From Advenella sp. FME57 (GTDB lineage: Bacteria > Pseudomonadota > Gammaproteobacteria > Burkholderiales > Burkholderiaceae_B): a DNA stretch of 64,000 nt. How positions within the stretch are numbered: the stretch's first letter is position 1; each line of letters starts with the position of its first letter. The stretch lies in NCBI RefSeq assembly GCF_014897675.1, contig NZ_JABUXU010000001.1, positions 372,001 through 436,000 on the forward strand, given 5' to 3'. Position numbers and translations under genes: made by a program. Of this stretch, positions 9,060-18,689 are shown piece by piece. The notes below the pieces were generated by a model. The model ran no database searches. It was not told the origin of the DNA and saw only the letters and a program-made list of their open reading frames with translations.

Positions 9060-10193
9060 ATGGCCGTGGGCAGTCAACATTCAGCATCCTTGGATCATTT
9101 GAGCAAACTTGCTGCAACAGCAGGTGTAACGATCAACGGAGATGCGCCGTGGGACCTTCGTCTCACAGATAACAGAGCAGCAGACCGCATTCTTGCTCAG
9201 GGGAGCATGGGCTTGGGCGAAAGTTATATGGATGGTCAGTGGGAATGCGACCAGATTGATGAAATGATCACCCGTCTGCTTAGGCATCGCATCGATGACA
9301 AAGTCAGAACAGCCGCTACTTTCTGGCATGTTCTGCGTGCCCGTTTTGTGAATAACCAGACCCGTTCCAAAGCCTGGGAAGTGGGCGAGAAGCATTATGA
9401 CCTGGGCAACGAATTTTTCCGGGATATGCTCGATACGCGCATGACCTACACATGTGGCTACTGGGATAACGCCAACACACTGGACGAGGCGCAGGAAGCC
9501 AAGCTGGATCTGGTGTGCCAGAAACTGGGGCTCAAGCCTGGCATGACCGTCCTGGATATCGGATGCGGCTGGGGCAGCTTTATGCGCTTTGCCGCCGAGC
9601 GTTACGGCGCGCACTGCACCGGCATCACTATTTCCAAAGAGCAGGCCGAATACGGACAAAAAATGTGCGACGGCCTGCCGGTACAGTTTTTATTGCAGGA
9701 CTATCGTGACCTGACGGGGCAATACGATCGCATTGTCAGCCTTGGCATGTTCGAGCACGTGGGGCGCAAGAATTACCGCACCTACTTTGAAGCAGCACGC
9801 AAGAACCTGAAACAGGACGGACTATTCCTTATGCACTCCATTGGCGGGAAGATTCGCGATCACGATCCCGATCCATGGATTCACAAATATATTTTTCCCA
9901 ACGGGGAGATTCCTGTGATTGGCCAGGTTGCTGACTATACAGAGGGTCTGTTTCTGATTGAAGACCTGCACAATTTTGGCGCCGATTACGACAAAACGCT
10001 CATGGCGTGGCATGCCAATTTCGAAAAGCATTGGGACAAGCACGCATCGCAATACTCCGAACGCTTCTATCGCATGTGGAGATACTATTTGCTCATTTGC
10101 GCCGGTTCATTCCGGGCGCGAGACAACCAGCTATGGCAATTTGTCCTGTCGCCCAATGGTGTGCCCGGTGGCTATCGACGGCCCAAGCTCTAG
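9060..10193 (+). CDS. cfa: cyclopropane-fatty-acyl-phospholipid synthase-type methyltransferase
   Basis: A 377-residue SAM-dependent methyltransferase of the Cfa/mycolic-acid cyclopropane synthase family, which adds a methylene group across double bonds of membrane phospholipid acyl chains. The N-terminal lipid-binding region (about residues 1-100, with GLGESYMDGQWECDQIDE) precedes a Rossmann domain with SAM-binding motif LDIGCGWGSF near residue 163. Also present are the HYDLGNEFF and GMFEHVG family blocks and the C-terminal YYLLICAGSFRAR segment carrying the conserved Cys. An AGGAG-type Shine-Dalgarno lies before the ATG. It stands alone between metR and recX. Confidence 0.93.
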   Translation: MAVGSQHSASLDHLSKLAATAGVTINGDAPWDLRLTDNRAADRILAQGSMGLGESYMDGQWECDQIDEMITRLLRHRIDDKVRTAATFWHVLRARFVNNQTRSKAWEVGEKHYDLGNEFFRDMLDTRMTYTCGYWDNANTLDEAQEAKLDLVCQKLGLKPGMTVLDIGCGWGSFMRFAAERYGAHCTGITISKEQAEYGQKMCDGLPVQFLLQDYRDLTGQYDRIVSLGMFEHVGRKNYRTYFEAARKNLKQDGLFLMHSIGGKIRDHDPDPWIHKYIFPNGEIPVIGQVADYTEGLFLIEDLHNFGADYDKTLMAWHANFEKHWDKHASQYSERFYRMWRYYLLICAGSFRARDNQLWQFVLSPNGVPGGYRRPKL

Positions 10194-10408
10194 ACGCAGC
10201 AGCCAACGCCATGCGAAAAAGCCTGGAGTTGCGTGGTTGACACAAACGCTGAGGGATGCCGCTGTGGCCATTGTTTGACAGCTGTTGCCTGATTGCGATT
10301 GTTTGGCCACACTGTTGGCCGTGGTTAATTGGCCGCAACTTATTGGCCACGGCTAATTGATTGCGGCTATTTAACTATGGCTGTCTGCGGTCGCATTGGG
10401 TAAGCAAG
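10194..10408. repeat. intergenic region with degenerate TTGGCC repeats
   Basis: Convergent cfa and recX flank 215 bases with no gene. A unit of about 28 bases (TTGGCCGTGGTTAATTG, then a CGCAACTTA-like end) recurs with changes directly after itself between about 10316 and 10372, and TTGGCC occurs four times in 70 bases. CCGCAA/TTGCGG can pair as a weak stem. No clear terminator. Confidence 0.4.
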
Positions 10409-10888
10409 TTAATCGTCTGACGGAGCGCGAACAATCTTTCTTACAATATCTGCGGAGAAACCACGACTGAGCAGAAAGCGCACTTGTTTGGCATATTCCT
10501 GGGCAGTAGCGTATGCCGCTCCCTTGAATTTTTTTTCCCAGACTGCTTTGGCGCGTTCGTATTCAGAGCTCTGTAAATTGTGAATTGCTGCATTGACATC
10601 ATCTTCAGATAGGTGATGTTGCCGCAATTTCGCGGCAATACGCATTGCTCCCCATTTTTGCGCAGTTACATTCGCAGTCGCCTGCAGAAAACGACTGTCC
10701 GATTGCCAGTTTTCTTTCTTCAGGCGCAGCATTACTGCGTCAAGCTCTTCCGGGCTTTCTGCGTGGGGGGCGAGTTTTTTTCTAAGTTCGTATTCCGAAT
10801 GCTCGCGCCTGGACAGATACGAAATACCACGGGCAAGCAGGCTGCGACCCTGGCCGCGCCTGCCCTGCCCTTGGGAAAAATCACTCAT
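10409..10888 (-). CDS. recX: RecX, regulator of RecA
   Basis: A 159-residue RecX family protein that binds RecA filaments and limits their activity. The repeated three-helix RecX motifs are seen as [21 protein letters not shown] (residues about 16-36) and further blocks ending [19 protein letters not shown] take the ATG at 10888, giving [14 protein letters not shown]; it overlaps the end of recA (stop 10883-10881) by 8 bases, so the two are translationally coupled. The longer upstream frame lies inside recA coding sequence. Confidence 0.92.
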   Translation of the reverse strand: MSDFSQGQGRRGQGRSLLARGISYLSRREHSEYELRKKLAPHAESPEELDAVMLRLKKENWQSDSRFLQATANVTAQKWGAMRIAAKLRQHHLSEDDVNAAIHNLQSSEYERAKAVWEKKFKGAAYATAQEYAKQVRFLLSRGFSADIVRKIVRAPSDD

Positions 10889-11960
10889 TAGCTTCCGCAG
10901 CTTGGGCAACGTCTTCCGGATCGGGTTTGAACTCCTGAGCCAGGGCAATTATGCCTACGTTCTCGCGTACCCGGTTTTCGATTTCCATGCTCATCTCTCT
11001 ATGCTCTTTGAGATATTCTCTGACATTGTCCTTGCCCTGGCCGATACGGGTACCGCTATAGCTGTACCAAGCTCCTGCTTTGTCTACGATACCTGCCTTC
11101 ACGCCCAGATCGATGATCTCTCCCTCGCGCGAAATTCCAGCACCATACATGATATCGAATTCGGCCTCTTTAAAAGGAGGTGAAATCTTGTTCTTGACCA
11201 CCTTAACGCGCGTTTCATTGCCGACAATCTCGTCGCCCTTTTTGATGGAACCAATACGACGAATATCCAGGCGAACTGATGCATAAAATTTAAGCGCATT
11301 ACCACCAGTCGTGGTTTCAGGACTACCGAACATGACGCCAATTTTCATTCGAATCTGGTTAATGAAGATAACCATGCAATTGGTACGCTTGATGGAAGCG
11401 GTCAGTTTACGCAGCGCCTGGCTCATGAGACGCGCCTGCAAACCGGGCAGGCTGTCGCCCATATCCCCTTCGATTTCCGCGCGAGGCACCAGTGCGGCGA
11501 CCGAGTCAATAACAATCAGGTCGACCGATCCGGAGCGCACCAGCGCATCGGTAATTTCCAATCCTTGTTCACCGGTGTCTGGCTGGGAAATGAGCAGATC
11601 TGCCAGATTGACGCCCAGTTTGGAGGCATACTGTACGTCCAGCGCGTGCTCGGCGTCGATAAACGCGCAGGTGCCGCCGATTTTCTGCATTTCAGCAATG
11701 ACCTGAAGCGTAAGCGTGGTTTTACCAGAAGATTCCGGCCCGTAGATTTCCACAACACGGCCACGCGGCAACCCACCGACGCCCAGCGCAATGTCGAGCC
11801 CGAGAGAACCAGTGGAGACGACCTGGATGTCGTGCGAAACTTCGTTATCGCCGTAGCGCATAACAGAGCCTTTGCCGAACTGCTTTTCGATTTGAGAGAG
11901 TGCTGCGCTGAGTGCCTTGGCGCGGTCGGCGCGTGCGGCTTTGGATTGCTTGTCGTCCAT
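10881..11960 (-). CDS. recA: RecA recombinase
   Basis: A 359-residue ATP-dependent DNA strand-exchange protein and co-protease for LexA. Visible features are the Walker A motif GPESSGKTT (near residue 74), Walker [11 protein letters not shown] (near 148), loop L1 [10 protein letters not shown], loop L2 [28 protein letters not shown] and an acidic C-terminal tail ([14 protein letters not shown]). It forms an operon with recX. An SOS box lies 355 bases upstream (12316-12335), an unusually long distance; only degenerate CTG-spaced half sites occur nearer (around 12045-12065). Confidence 0.98.
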   Translation of the reverse strand: MDDKQSKAARADRAKALSAALSQIEKQFGKGSVMRYGDNEVSHDIQVVSTGSLGLDIALGVGGLPRGRVVEIYGPESSGKTTLTLQVIAEMQKIGGTCAFIDAEHALDVQYASKLGVNLADLLISQPDTGEQGLEITDALVRSGSVDLIVIDSVAALVPRAEIEGDMGDSLPGLQARLMSQALRKLTASIKRTNCMVIFINQIRMKIGVMFGSPETTTGGNALKFYASVRLDIRRIGSIKKGDEIVGNETRVKVVKNKISPPFKEAEFDIMYGAGISREGEIIDLGVKAGIVDKAGAWYSYSGTRIGQGKDNVREYLKEHREMSMEIENRVRENVGIIALAQEFKPDPEDVAQAAEANE

Positions 11961-12315
11961 GGAGGGTCCTTGTGACTAAATAGAGAAACCAGATATCGCA
12001 ATATATAGACAAACTGCTTATGAATAAAGACGTGGATACCGTAAGTACAGTATTTTTACACAGGCTGGCCTGGCTATAAACCTATTACCACCCAATGAGC
12101 CAACCTGTAAGCCGCCCCGCTGCTGATTATGGTAACGCATTGCGCAGGGACGATAATGTCTTGTTTTCACACTCGCCTGCTTCATGCATGTACCGGATAA
12201 CAGCGATTCATTACAAATAATCCAAACAGATTATTCATTACAGATCTTCCACTACAAATTTTCCACAACAGAATTCGTACATATTGTGATAATCGGATAT
12301 TATCGCATTAAATTA

Positions 12316-12339
12316 TACTGTATATTTAGCCAGTATAAT
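12316..12339. promoter_or_regulatory. LexA operator with overlapping outward -10 hexamers
   Basis: TACTGTATATTTAGCCAGTA (12316-12335) fits the CTG-N10-CAG LexA box and matches the E. coli consensus at 16 of 20 positions by eye. A perfect TATAAT lies at 12334-12339 for rightward transcription, and another (ATTATA on the plus strand, 12312-12317) for leftward transcription toward recA. LexA bound here would cover both. The -35 regions are poor. Confidence 0.75.
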
Positions 12340-12345
12340 CATATT

Positions 12346-12554
12346 ATCTGCATTTTTTTATGAGTTGTTTGTTCTTTACCAATCCGATTCAGGACATTGT
12401 CAGAGCTTACGCATTATATTCCGTCTCTAATGGTGACGAAATGACAAGTTTCAATCCCCTTTTGAAGTTTCGTCAGCATTGTCAGCGCTACACCCCGTAA
12501 GTTTTACGTAGCGCTGAAAACCCGTATTAACCTGCCCCCGGGCAGGTTTTTTTT
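12346..12554 (+). ncRNA. candidate SOS-regulated structured transcript (sRNA or small mRNA)
   Basis: No gene precedes the strong plus-strand terminator at 12529-12554 (AACCTGCC cccg GGCAGGTT then eight T), so a short rightward transcript is implied. The nearest promoter is the LexA-box TATAAT at 12334-12339. In between are two more perfect stems: TGACGAAA/TTTCGTCA (12434-12441 with 12468-12475, inner TTTCAA/TTGAAG) and CAGCGCTAC/GTAGCGCTG (12483-12491 with 12508-12516). A 46-codon ORF (12360-12500) begins about 14 bases after the expected start of transcription, without a Shine-Dalgarno, so either a small RNA or a leaderless microprotein is possible. No known RNA family recognised. Confidence 0.5.
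12529..12554 (+). terminator. rho-independent terminator of the candidate SOS transcript
   Basis: 8-bp stem with a CCCG loop followed by eight T on the plus strand; on the minus strand no T tract follows, so it acts rightward. Confidence 0.9.
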
Positions 12555-12763
12555 GACCTGTTCCAGCACATCGGCAAACAATCTGCCGCCAGATGCAATA
12601 GACCTGCCCGAATAGCAGGCAGCGCTCGCACCGGTTGCCGACATCACAGGCGCCGCCCGCCCCCTATTGTGTTGACCGGCACAAAGTTTTCGGCGACAAG
12701 GCAGGCGCCCGGCGCATGTGCGACAACGATAGCCGGTACAATAAATGCTTTTGGCGTAAAAGT

Positions 12764-13669
12764 ATGTGGTTTAAGAATCTGAGCGTTTACCGGCTGGCTG
12801 CCGACTGGAAACCCACGCAGGAAGAGCTTGAAGACAAGCTGGCAAAAGCCGCTTTCGTTCCTGGCAATAAATCGGATATGAACAGCATGGGATGGGTTCC
12901 CGCTCGGGAAAACGGTATGCTTGCCCATGCCCTTAGCGGCCAGTATCTGCTGTCGCTTCGCATTGAAAAAAAACTGTTGCCTGCTACGGTCATCAATCAG
13001 TTTACCCGTGTCCGTGCACAGGAAATCGAAGAGCAGCAAGGATACAAACCCGGTCGCAAGCAAATGCGTGAAATCAAGGAAGAGGTAACCGACACCTTGC
13101 TGCCCAAGGCATTCAGCATATTCCGCGATACCCGGGTATGGATCGACACCCAGAATCATTGGCTGGTCATTGACGCTGCCTCGGCAACCAAGGCTGACGA
13201 AGTGATCGGCGCCCTGGCCAAAGTCATTGACCCGCTGCCGCTCAAAAGCCTGTACACCGAACAATCGCCCGCGGCCGCCATGACCGAATGGCTGCTTGCC
13301 GACGAAGCGCCTGCGATGTTCTCGATCGACCAGGATACAGAACTGCAATCATCATCAGAGAGCAAGGCGACCATTCGTTACGTTCGCCAGAGCCCCGAAA
13401 AGGAAGATGTTCAAAAGCATATCCAGTCGGGCAAGCAATGCACCAAGCTGGCGCTGACCTGGTCGGATCGCATTTCATTTGTATTGAGCGACAATCTGAT
13501 CATCAAACGTATCGCGCCACTGGACATCCTCAAGGAAAATCAAGACATGTCGGCCATGGATGAAGAAGAACGCTTCGATGCTGATATGACGCTGATGACC
13601 GCCGAAATGGCGGGGTTGCTGAGTGCGTTGGTCGAAGCACTGGGCGGCGAAAAACAGACTGCCAAATAA
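12764..13669 (+). CDS. rdgC: recombination-associated protein RdgC
   Basis: A 301-residue RdgC, a ring-shaped DNA-binding protein that restrains RecA-driven recombination. The family start [11 protein letters not shown] is at 12764; the frame is open for 43 codons further upstream, but that sequence is not RdgC-like and contains a TACAAT -10 candidate (12738-12743). Further family blocks are [10 protein letters not shown] (residues about 46-55), the [12 protein letters not shown] helix and a C-terminal Asp/Glu/Met-rich region. The length equals that of other RdgC proteins. It lies on the opposite strand from its functional partner recA, 800 bases away. Confidence 0.93.
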   Translation: MWFKNLSVYRLAADWKPTQEELEDKLAKAAFVPGNKSDMNSMGWVPARENGMLAHALSGQYLLSLRIEKKLLPATVINQFTRVRAQEIEEQQGYKPGRKQMREIKEEVTDTLLPKAFSIFRDTRVWIDTQNHWLVIDAASATKADEVIGALAKVIDPLPLKSLYTEQSPAAAMTEWLLADEAPAMFSIDQDTELQSSSESKATIRYVRQSPEKEDVQKHIQSGKQCTKLALTWSDRISFVLSDNLIIKRIAPLDILKENQDMSAMDEEERFDADMTLMTAEMAGLLSALVEALGGEKQTAK

Positions 13670-13718
13670 ACGCTGCCGTTTGATAAACGTGGTAGTTTGA
13701 TAGATACTGCAGTTTGAT

Positions 13719-13746
13719 AAAAGGGGCCGAAAGCCCCTTTTTTTAT
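13719..13746 (+). terminator. terminator of rdgC
   Basis: AAGGGGC cgaaa GCCCCTT followed by a T run, 50 bases after the rdgC stop. Three spaced copies of GTTTGATA precede it (about 13678, 13694 and 13712). Confidence 0.9.
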
Positions 13747-13884
13747 GAATGCTTTTTTATTGGAACAGCAGCACCCCTGGCCGTTGGCAGCCCGTAGCAT
13801 TGGCAAGCCACGCCTGCCGCTCCCTTTCTCCAGGCCTGCTATCACGAATGCGCTCGCCAATCGAGCAAACGCGTTCCCGTCTAC

Positions 13885-14394
13885 TTACTGCAGATTGATC
13901 GTAATGGTATAAGGCACCGGTGTGGCCTTGTGGGCAATCGCGGCCTGCTCCTGACGCGACTCCATGTCGGTCTTGAACAGAACCCGCAATTCGTAGAGCC
14001 CTTCGGACGGAATAATATATTCGACATCTCGTTGCAATGAATAGGCTTCCTGGCCGAACAGCGCCAGATCAATGGAAGCGTCTCCCTTCAAATTGACTTT
14101 CAGTTTCTGATCCTTGAAGGCGCGAAACTGATAGGACGAGTACCCTGCACCCAGAATATAGCCGGTGTACATGATGGCGTGCTCGTTCAGGGGAAAGCGA
14201 ACGCTCTGCGTCATATTGGTGAGCGAGTTGATGAGCGCTTCGTTGTGCTTTTGTTCAGCCTCCTGCTTTGCGGGAACCGGCTGCGCAACGGTCTCGACGA
14301 CCTGCTGCTCGATATATCCGACAATAATGACACTCAAAACCGTCACCAGGGCAATGAGCGCAATGAATTGTTTACTGAAAGAGTTCACACGCAT
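13885..14394 (-). CDS. membrane-anchored periplasmic protein, possible g-type lysozyme inhibitor (PliG-like)
   Basis: A 169-residue protein with an N-terminal membrane anchor (FIALIALVTVLSVIIVGYI, residues about 10-28) and a predicted periplasmic domain. The domain pattern, SSYQFRAFKDQKLKVNLKG, then GLYELRVLF near residue 135 and a final YTITINLQ strand, resembles the beta-sandwich of PliG/PliI lysozyme inhibitors and related pre-peptidase C-terminal domains. The resemblance is from memory and weak. It lies 133 bases downstream of uvrB on the same strand. Function not established. Confidence 0.5.
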   Translation of the reverse strand: MRVNSFSKQFIALIALVTVLSVIIVGYIEQQVVETVAQPVPAKQEAEQKHNEALINSLTNMTQSVRFPLNEHAIMYTGYILGAGYSSYQFRAFKDQKLKVNLKGDASIDLALFGQEAYSLQRDVEYIIPSEGLYELRVLFKTDMESRQEQAAIAHKATPVPYTITINLQ

Positions 14395-14527
14395 TTTTTG
14401 TCAGATCGAACTTGTTGAAAAACGGACTGTATCATAACCTGATTTGTAGGCAGCTTAAACCGCCACCGTGGCCCGAATGAAATATTGATTATGATTGACC
14501 ATAAAGGCATTGCTACGTCTGCGACTG

Positions 14528-16549
14528 TCAGCGCAACAACACCATTTCCTTGAGACGGGTCAACTGATCCCGGGCTGCTGCCGCCTGTTCGAATTCCAGA
14601 TTACGGGCATGATCCTGCATCTGTTTTTCCAGCCGACGGATCTCTTTGGCCAGCGCCTTTTCATCCACCAGCAGCGACTCAAGACGGATATCCTCGGCAC
14701 TGAGCGCATCTGGCGCATCCTGGATCACGCCATCGATCATCTCGCGCACCGATTTTCGCACGCCTTGCGGCACAATCCCGTGCTCAGTATTGAACGCAAT
14801 CTGCAAATTCCGACGCTTTTCGGTCTCGTCCATGGCGCGACGCATGGAGTCAGTGATGCGATCGGCGTACAGAATAGCCCTGCCATTCAGGTTCCTTGCA
14901 GCACGACCAATCGTCTGAATCAGGCTGCGCTCGGATCGCAGAAAACCTTCCTTGTCAGCATCCAGAATAGCCACCAGCGAGACCTCAGGAATATCCAGTC
15001 CCTCGCGCAGCAGGTTGATACCCACCAGAATATCAAAATGGCCCAGGCGCAGATCGCGAATAATCTCAACCCGCTCGACCGTATCGATATCCGAATGCAG
15101 ATAGCGCACTTTCATGCCGCTTTCAGTTAGATAGTCGGTCAGATCCTCTGCCATGCGCTTGGTCAGTGTGGTTACCAGCACCCGATCGCCAACCGCAATA
15201 CGCAACTTGGCTTCACCCAGCAGATCGTCCACCTGGGTGAGCGCCGGGCGCACCTCGACCATGGGATCGACCAAGCCGGTGGGGCGCACCACCTGTCGCA
15301 CTATATTGTCGGAATGCTCATTTTCATAGTCTGCAGGCGTGGCCGAGACAAATACGCTTTGCCGGACACGCTGCTCGAACTCTTCCATCTTCAGAGGCCG
15401 GTTGTCCATCGCCGACGGCAGACGAAAACCAAACTGCACCAGGGTCTCCTTGCGCGACCGGTCGCCACGATACATGGCGCGCAACTGCCCCATCATCCAG
15501 TGGCTCTCGTCAAAGAACATGAGCGCGTCCTGCGGCAGATAATCGATCAGCGTCGGCGGTGGATCGCCGGGCGCCGCACCAGACAGATGGCGGGAATAGT
15601 TTTCGATCCCCTTGCAAAAACCCAGTTCCTGCAGCATTTCAATGTCGAACCGGGTGCGCTGCTCGATGCGCTGCGCCTCAACCAGCTGGTTATTATCCAC
15701 AAAGAATTTGGTGCGATCACGCAGCTCTTCCTTGATGGTTTCAATGGCACGCAACACCGTATCGCGCGGGGTCACATAATGTGAACTCGGATAGACAGTG
15801 AACCTGGGCACGCGCTGGCGGATTTTGCCGGTCAGCGGGTCGAACAAATCAATGCTCTCGAGCTCATCATCAAACAGGTTCAGCCTGACTGCCAGTTCGG
15901 CGCTCTCAGCCGGGAAAATGTCGATTACTTCGCCGCGCACACGGAACGTGCCCCGGGTGAAATCAATGTCATTGCGCTCGTACTGCATGGACACCAGGCG
16001 CGCCAGGATTTCCTGTCGTGGCGTGCGATCGCCGGTGCGAAGCACCAATACCATGGCGTGGTAATCACCCGGATTACCAATACCGTAAATGCAGGAGACC
16101 GTACCGACAATGATGGTGTCACGCCGCTCCAGCAGGCTTTTGGTAGCCGACAGACGCATCTGTTCTATATGTTCATTGATTGACGAGTCTTTCTCAATGA
16201 ACAGATCACGCGTGGGCACGTAGGCTTCAGGCTGATAGTAATCGTAGTAAGACACAAAATATTCCACCGCATTGCGTGGAAAAAACTCCCGAAACTCCGA
16301 ATACAACTGGGCGGCCAGTGTCTTGTTCGGGGCCAGCACCAGCGCCGGACGGCCCAGACGGGCGATCACATTGGCCATGGTGAAGGTTTTGCCCGATCCA
16401 GTGACGCCAAGCAGCGTCTGGTACATCAAACCATCGTCAATCCCTTGTGTGAGCGCTTCAATGGCGGCGGGCTGATCGCCGGCTGGCGGGTACGGCTGGT
16501 ATAGCTGAAACGGGCTGTCGGCAAACTCGATAAATCCGGCTTCGCTCAT
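14528..16549 (-). CDS. uvrB: excinuclease ABC subunit B
   Basis: A 673-residue UvrB, the damage-verifying helicase of nucleotide excision repair. Features in order are Walker [13 protein letters not shown] (near residue 49), the beta-hairpin [12 protein letters not shown] (near residue 102), Walker B DESHWM, helicase motifs V-VI ([14 protein letters not shown] and QTIGRAARN), and a C-terminal UVR motif ([20 protein letters not shown]) that binds UvrC. Length is typical. It is divergent from the aminotransferase gene with 101 bases between. I see no CTG-N10-CAG SOS box in that gap. Confidence 0.97.
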   Translation of the reverse strand: MSEAGFIEFADSPFQLYQPYPPAGDQPAAIEALTQGIDDGLMYQTLLGVTGSGKTFTMANVIARLGRPALVLAPNKTLAAQLYSEFREFFPRNAVEYFVSYYDYYQPEAYVPTRDLFIEKDSSINEHIEQMRLSATKSLLERRDTIIVGTVSCIYGIGNPGDYHAMVLVLRTGDRTPRQEILARLVSMQYERNDIDFTRGTFRVRGEVIDIFPAESAELAVRLNLFDDELESIDLFDPLTGKIRQRVPRFTVYPSSHYVTPRDTVLRAIETIKEELRDRTKFFVDNNQLVEAQRIEQRTRFDIEMLQELGFCKGIENYSRHLSGAAPGDPPPTLIDYLPQDALMFFDESHWMMGQLRAMYRGDRSRKETLVQFGFRLPSAMDNRPLKMEEFEQRVRQSVFVSATPADYENEHSDNIVRQVVRPTGLVDPMVEVRPALTQVDDLLGEAKLRIAVGDRVLVTTLTKRMAEDLTDYLTESGMKVRYLHSDIDTVERVEIIRDLRLGHFDILVGINLLREGLDIPEVSLVAILDADKEGFLRSERSLIQTIGRAARNLNGRAILYADRITDSMRRAMDETEKRRNLQIAFNTEHGIVPQGVRKSVREMIDGVIQDAPDALSAEDIRLESLLVDEKALAKEIRRLEKQMQDHARNLEFEQAAAARDQLTRLKEMVLLR

Positions 16550-16650
16550 AGATTGTGCATCCAGGGTTAAATTGGCGCTGTTTTAGGCGTACAATCTTCC
16601 ATTATCCACTTTAATTGACCTTCCCTGCAACCTTACCTTTTCATATAACG

Positions 16651-17850
16651 ATGACCACTCTTTTCAATGCTGTCGAGCTCGCCCCCCGTGACCCGATTCT
16701 GGGTCTGAATGAACAGTACAATGCCGATACCCGTGATACCAAAGTAAATCTGGGTGTAGGCGTGTATTACGATGATAATGGCAAAATTCCACTGCTCAAG
16801 GCAGTTCAGGAAGCCGAGAATCAACGCGTTCAGGCGCACGCAGCACGCGGCTATCTGCCCATTGAAGGCATCGGCAATTACAACAAGGGAGCGCAGGAAC
16901 TGCTTTTCGGCAAAGACGCCGACGTCATCACAGAAGGCCGCGCCCTCACCTTCCAGGCACTAGGCGGCACAGGCGCACTGAAAATTGGCGCCGACTTCCT
17001 GAAACAGCTGCAACCGGATGCAACCGTTTATATCAGCGACCCGAGCTGGGAAAACCACCGCGCGCTGTTCGAGCGCGCCGGTTTCAACGTGCAAACCTAT
17101 AGCTATTATGATGCGACGACGCACGGCCTGAATTTTGACGGATTCGCGGCCGCGGTCAAAGCCATGCCGCAAGGATCTATCATCGTGCTGCACGCATGCT
17201 GCCACAACCCGACCGGTGTTGACCCGACCCTGGAACAATGGCAGCAGATTGCCACTTTGGTCAAGGAGCGTAACCTGGTGCCGTTCCTGGACATCGCTTA
17301 TCAGGGTTTTGGCGAAGGCCTGCAGGAAGACGCCGCCGTGGTGCGCCTGTTCGCTGATCTTGGCATGTCCATGCTCATCAGCTCCTCGTTCTCCAAATCC
17401 TTCTCCCTGTACGGCGAACGTGTGGGCGCGCTCACTGTCGTGACGACCAGCAAGGATGAGGCCACGCGTGTCCTGAGCCAGATCAAGCGGGTTATCCGCA
17501 CCAACTATTCCAACCCCCCTACTCATGGCGGTATGGTGGTGGCGCAAATCCTGAATACGCCGGAACTGTTCGCCCAATGGGAAAGCGAACTGGCGCAGAT
17601 GCGCGAACGCATTCGCGATATGCGCAAGCAGCTCACGGACAAACTGAATGCCGCCGGTGTCAAAAAGGACTTCAGTTTCGTGATGTCCCAGCGCGGCATG
17701 TTCTCCTATTCAGGTCTGACCAAAGAGCAGGTAGAGCGTCTGCGCAATGAGCACGGCATCTACGCGGTCAACAGTGGGCGGATCTGCGTTGCTGCGCTCA
17801 ATAGCCGCAATATCGACAGCGTGGTGAAGGCGATCGCTGCCGTGCTGTAA
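16651..17850 (+). CDS. aspartate/aromatic amino-acid aminotransferase (class I)
   Basis: A 399-residue class I PLP aminotransferase of the AspC/TyrB branch, transferring amino groups between aspartate or aromatic amino acids and 2-oxoglutarate. The PLP lysine lies in SSSFSKSFSLYGERVGAL (near residue 246), and further family blocks are NLGVGVYYDDNGKIPLL, HACCHNPTGVDP and SQRGMFSYSGL. I place the start at MTTLFNAVELAPRDP (16651), not 12 codons earlier, because that is where family homology begins. Divergent from uvrB. TyrB versus AspC preference cannot be settled from sequence alone. Confidence 0.92.
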   Translation: MTTLFNAVELAPRDPILGLNEQYNADTRDTKVNLGVGVYYDDNGKIPLLKAVQEAENQRVQAHAARGYLPIEGIGNYNKGAQELLFGKDADVITEGRALTFQALGGTGALKIGADFLKQLQPDATVYISDPSWENHRALFERAGFNVQTYSYYDATTHGLNFDGFAAAVKAMPQGSIIVLHACCHNPTGVDPTLEQWQQIATLVKERNLVPFLDIAYQGFGEGLQEDAAVVRLFADLGMSMLISSSFSKSFSLYGERVGALTVVTTSKDEATRVLSQIKRVIRTNYSNPPTHGGMVVAQILNTPELFAQWESELAQMRERIRDMRKQLTDKLNAAGVKKDFSFVMSQRGMFSYSGLTKEQVERLRNEHGIYAVNSGRICVAALNSRNIDSVVKAIAAVL

Positions 17851-17901
17851 TCAATAGCGACGCAAATCCGCGGCCTGCGGGCAATTTGTCACTGAAAACG
17901 C

Positions 17902-17953
17902 TTGCCAACTGGCAGTGAATGCGTCAGAATACGGACTGTATATACATACAGTC
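17902..17953 (+). promoter_or_regulatory. lexA promoter and LexA operator
   Basis: TTGCCA (17902-17907), 17-base spacer, CAGAAT (17925-17930) form the promoter. Immediately downstream lies the near-perfect palindromic LexA box GACTGTATATACATACAGTC (17934-17953), extended outward by flanking ACG/CGT. Bound LexA would block transcription start, giving autoregulation. Confidence 0.92.
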
Positions 17954-17987
17954 CGTTTTTTATTTGTCTCTTTCATTACGGGGAATC

Positions 17988-18671
17988 ATGAGCCTGAAGC
18001 TTACCGCGCGCCAGCAGGAAATTTTGAATCTGATCAAAGCCGCAGTGGACCGTACCGGCTTTCCGCCAACCCGTGCAGAGATTGCGGCGGCGCTGGGATT
18101 CAAATCGCCTAATGCTGCGGAAGATCATTTGCGAGCGCTCGCTCGAAAAGGGGCCATTACGCTTACCGCAGGGGCCTCGCGCGGTATCCGTCTTGTTGAA
18201 GATGCCGAATCGGCAGCAGCAGGCTCGTCGTCCGGCAGCGCATCAGCCAGTATCGGCGTTTCTCTGGCAGACAGTCTGCGCCAGCTAATATTGCCCGTAG
18301 TTGGTAAGGTGGCTGCAGGCAGCCCCATCCTGGCCACCGAACATATTCATCGCGAACTCTCGGTAGACCCGTCCCTCTTCGAACAGCAGCCCGACTATCT
18401 GCTCACCGTCAAGGGGCAGAGTATGCAAAACATCGGCATCATGGATGGCGATTTGCTGGCCGTCAAACGCTCGCCGGATGCACGCAATGGCCAGATCGTC
18501 GTTGCCCGCATCGATGATGAGGTGACAGTCAAGCGCTTCAACCGCAGGGGCCGCATTGTCGAACTGCTACCGGAAAACGACGATTTCTCCCCCATTATCG
18601 TCTCCGATGAAAATGATTTTGCCATCGAAGGGATTGCAGTCGGCCTCATCAGGCCGCATAATCTGCACTGA
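17988..18671 (+). CDS. lexA: LexA repressor
   Basis: A 227-residue SOS repressor. The winged HTH domain (residues about 1-65, with [17 protein letters not shown] and [14 protein letters not shown]) is followed by a longer-than-usual Ala/Ser-rich linker. The C-terminal S24 peptidase domain has the self-cleavage site as VAAGSP (Ala-Gly), the catalytic Ser in [13 protein letters not shown] and the catalytic Lys in [10 protein letters not shown]. The start at 17988 has a GGGGAA Shine-Dalgarno; the frame open upstream runs through the operator. It probably also transcribes benE, 18 bases downstream. Confidence 0.97.
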   Translation: MSLKLTARQQEILNLIKAAVDRTGFPPTRAEIAAALGFKSPNAAEDHLRALARKGAITLTAGASRGIRLVEDAESAAAGSSSGSASASIGVSLADSLRQLILPVVGKVAAGSPILATEHIHRELSVDPSLFEQQPDYLLTVKGQSMQNIGIMDGDLLAVKRSPDARNGQIVVARIDDEVTVKRFNRRGRIVELLPENDDFSPIIVSDENDFAIEGIAVGLIRPHNLH

Positions 18672-18689
18672 TTCCCTTTCGGTGCAGCT

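Noticed and set aside
16550-16650. SOS box for uvrB
   Set aside because: No CTG-N10-CAG match in the uvrB-aminotransferase gap.
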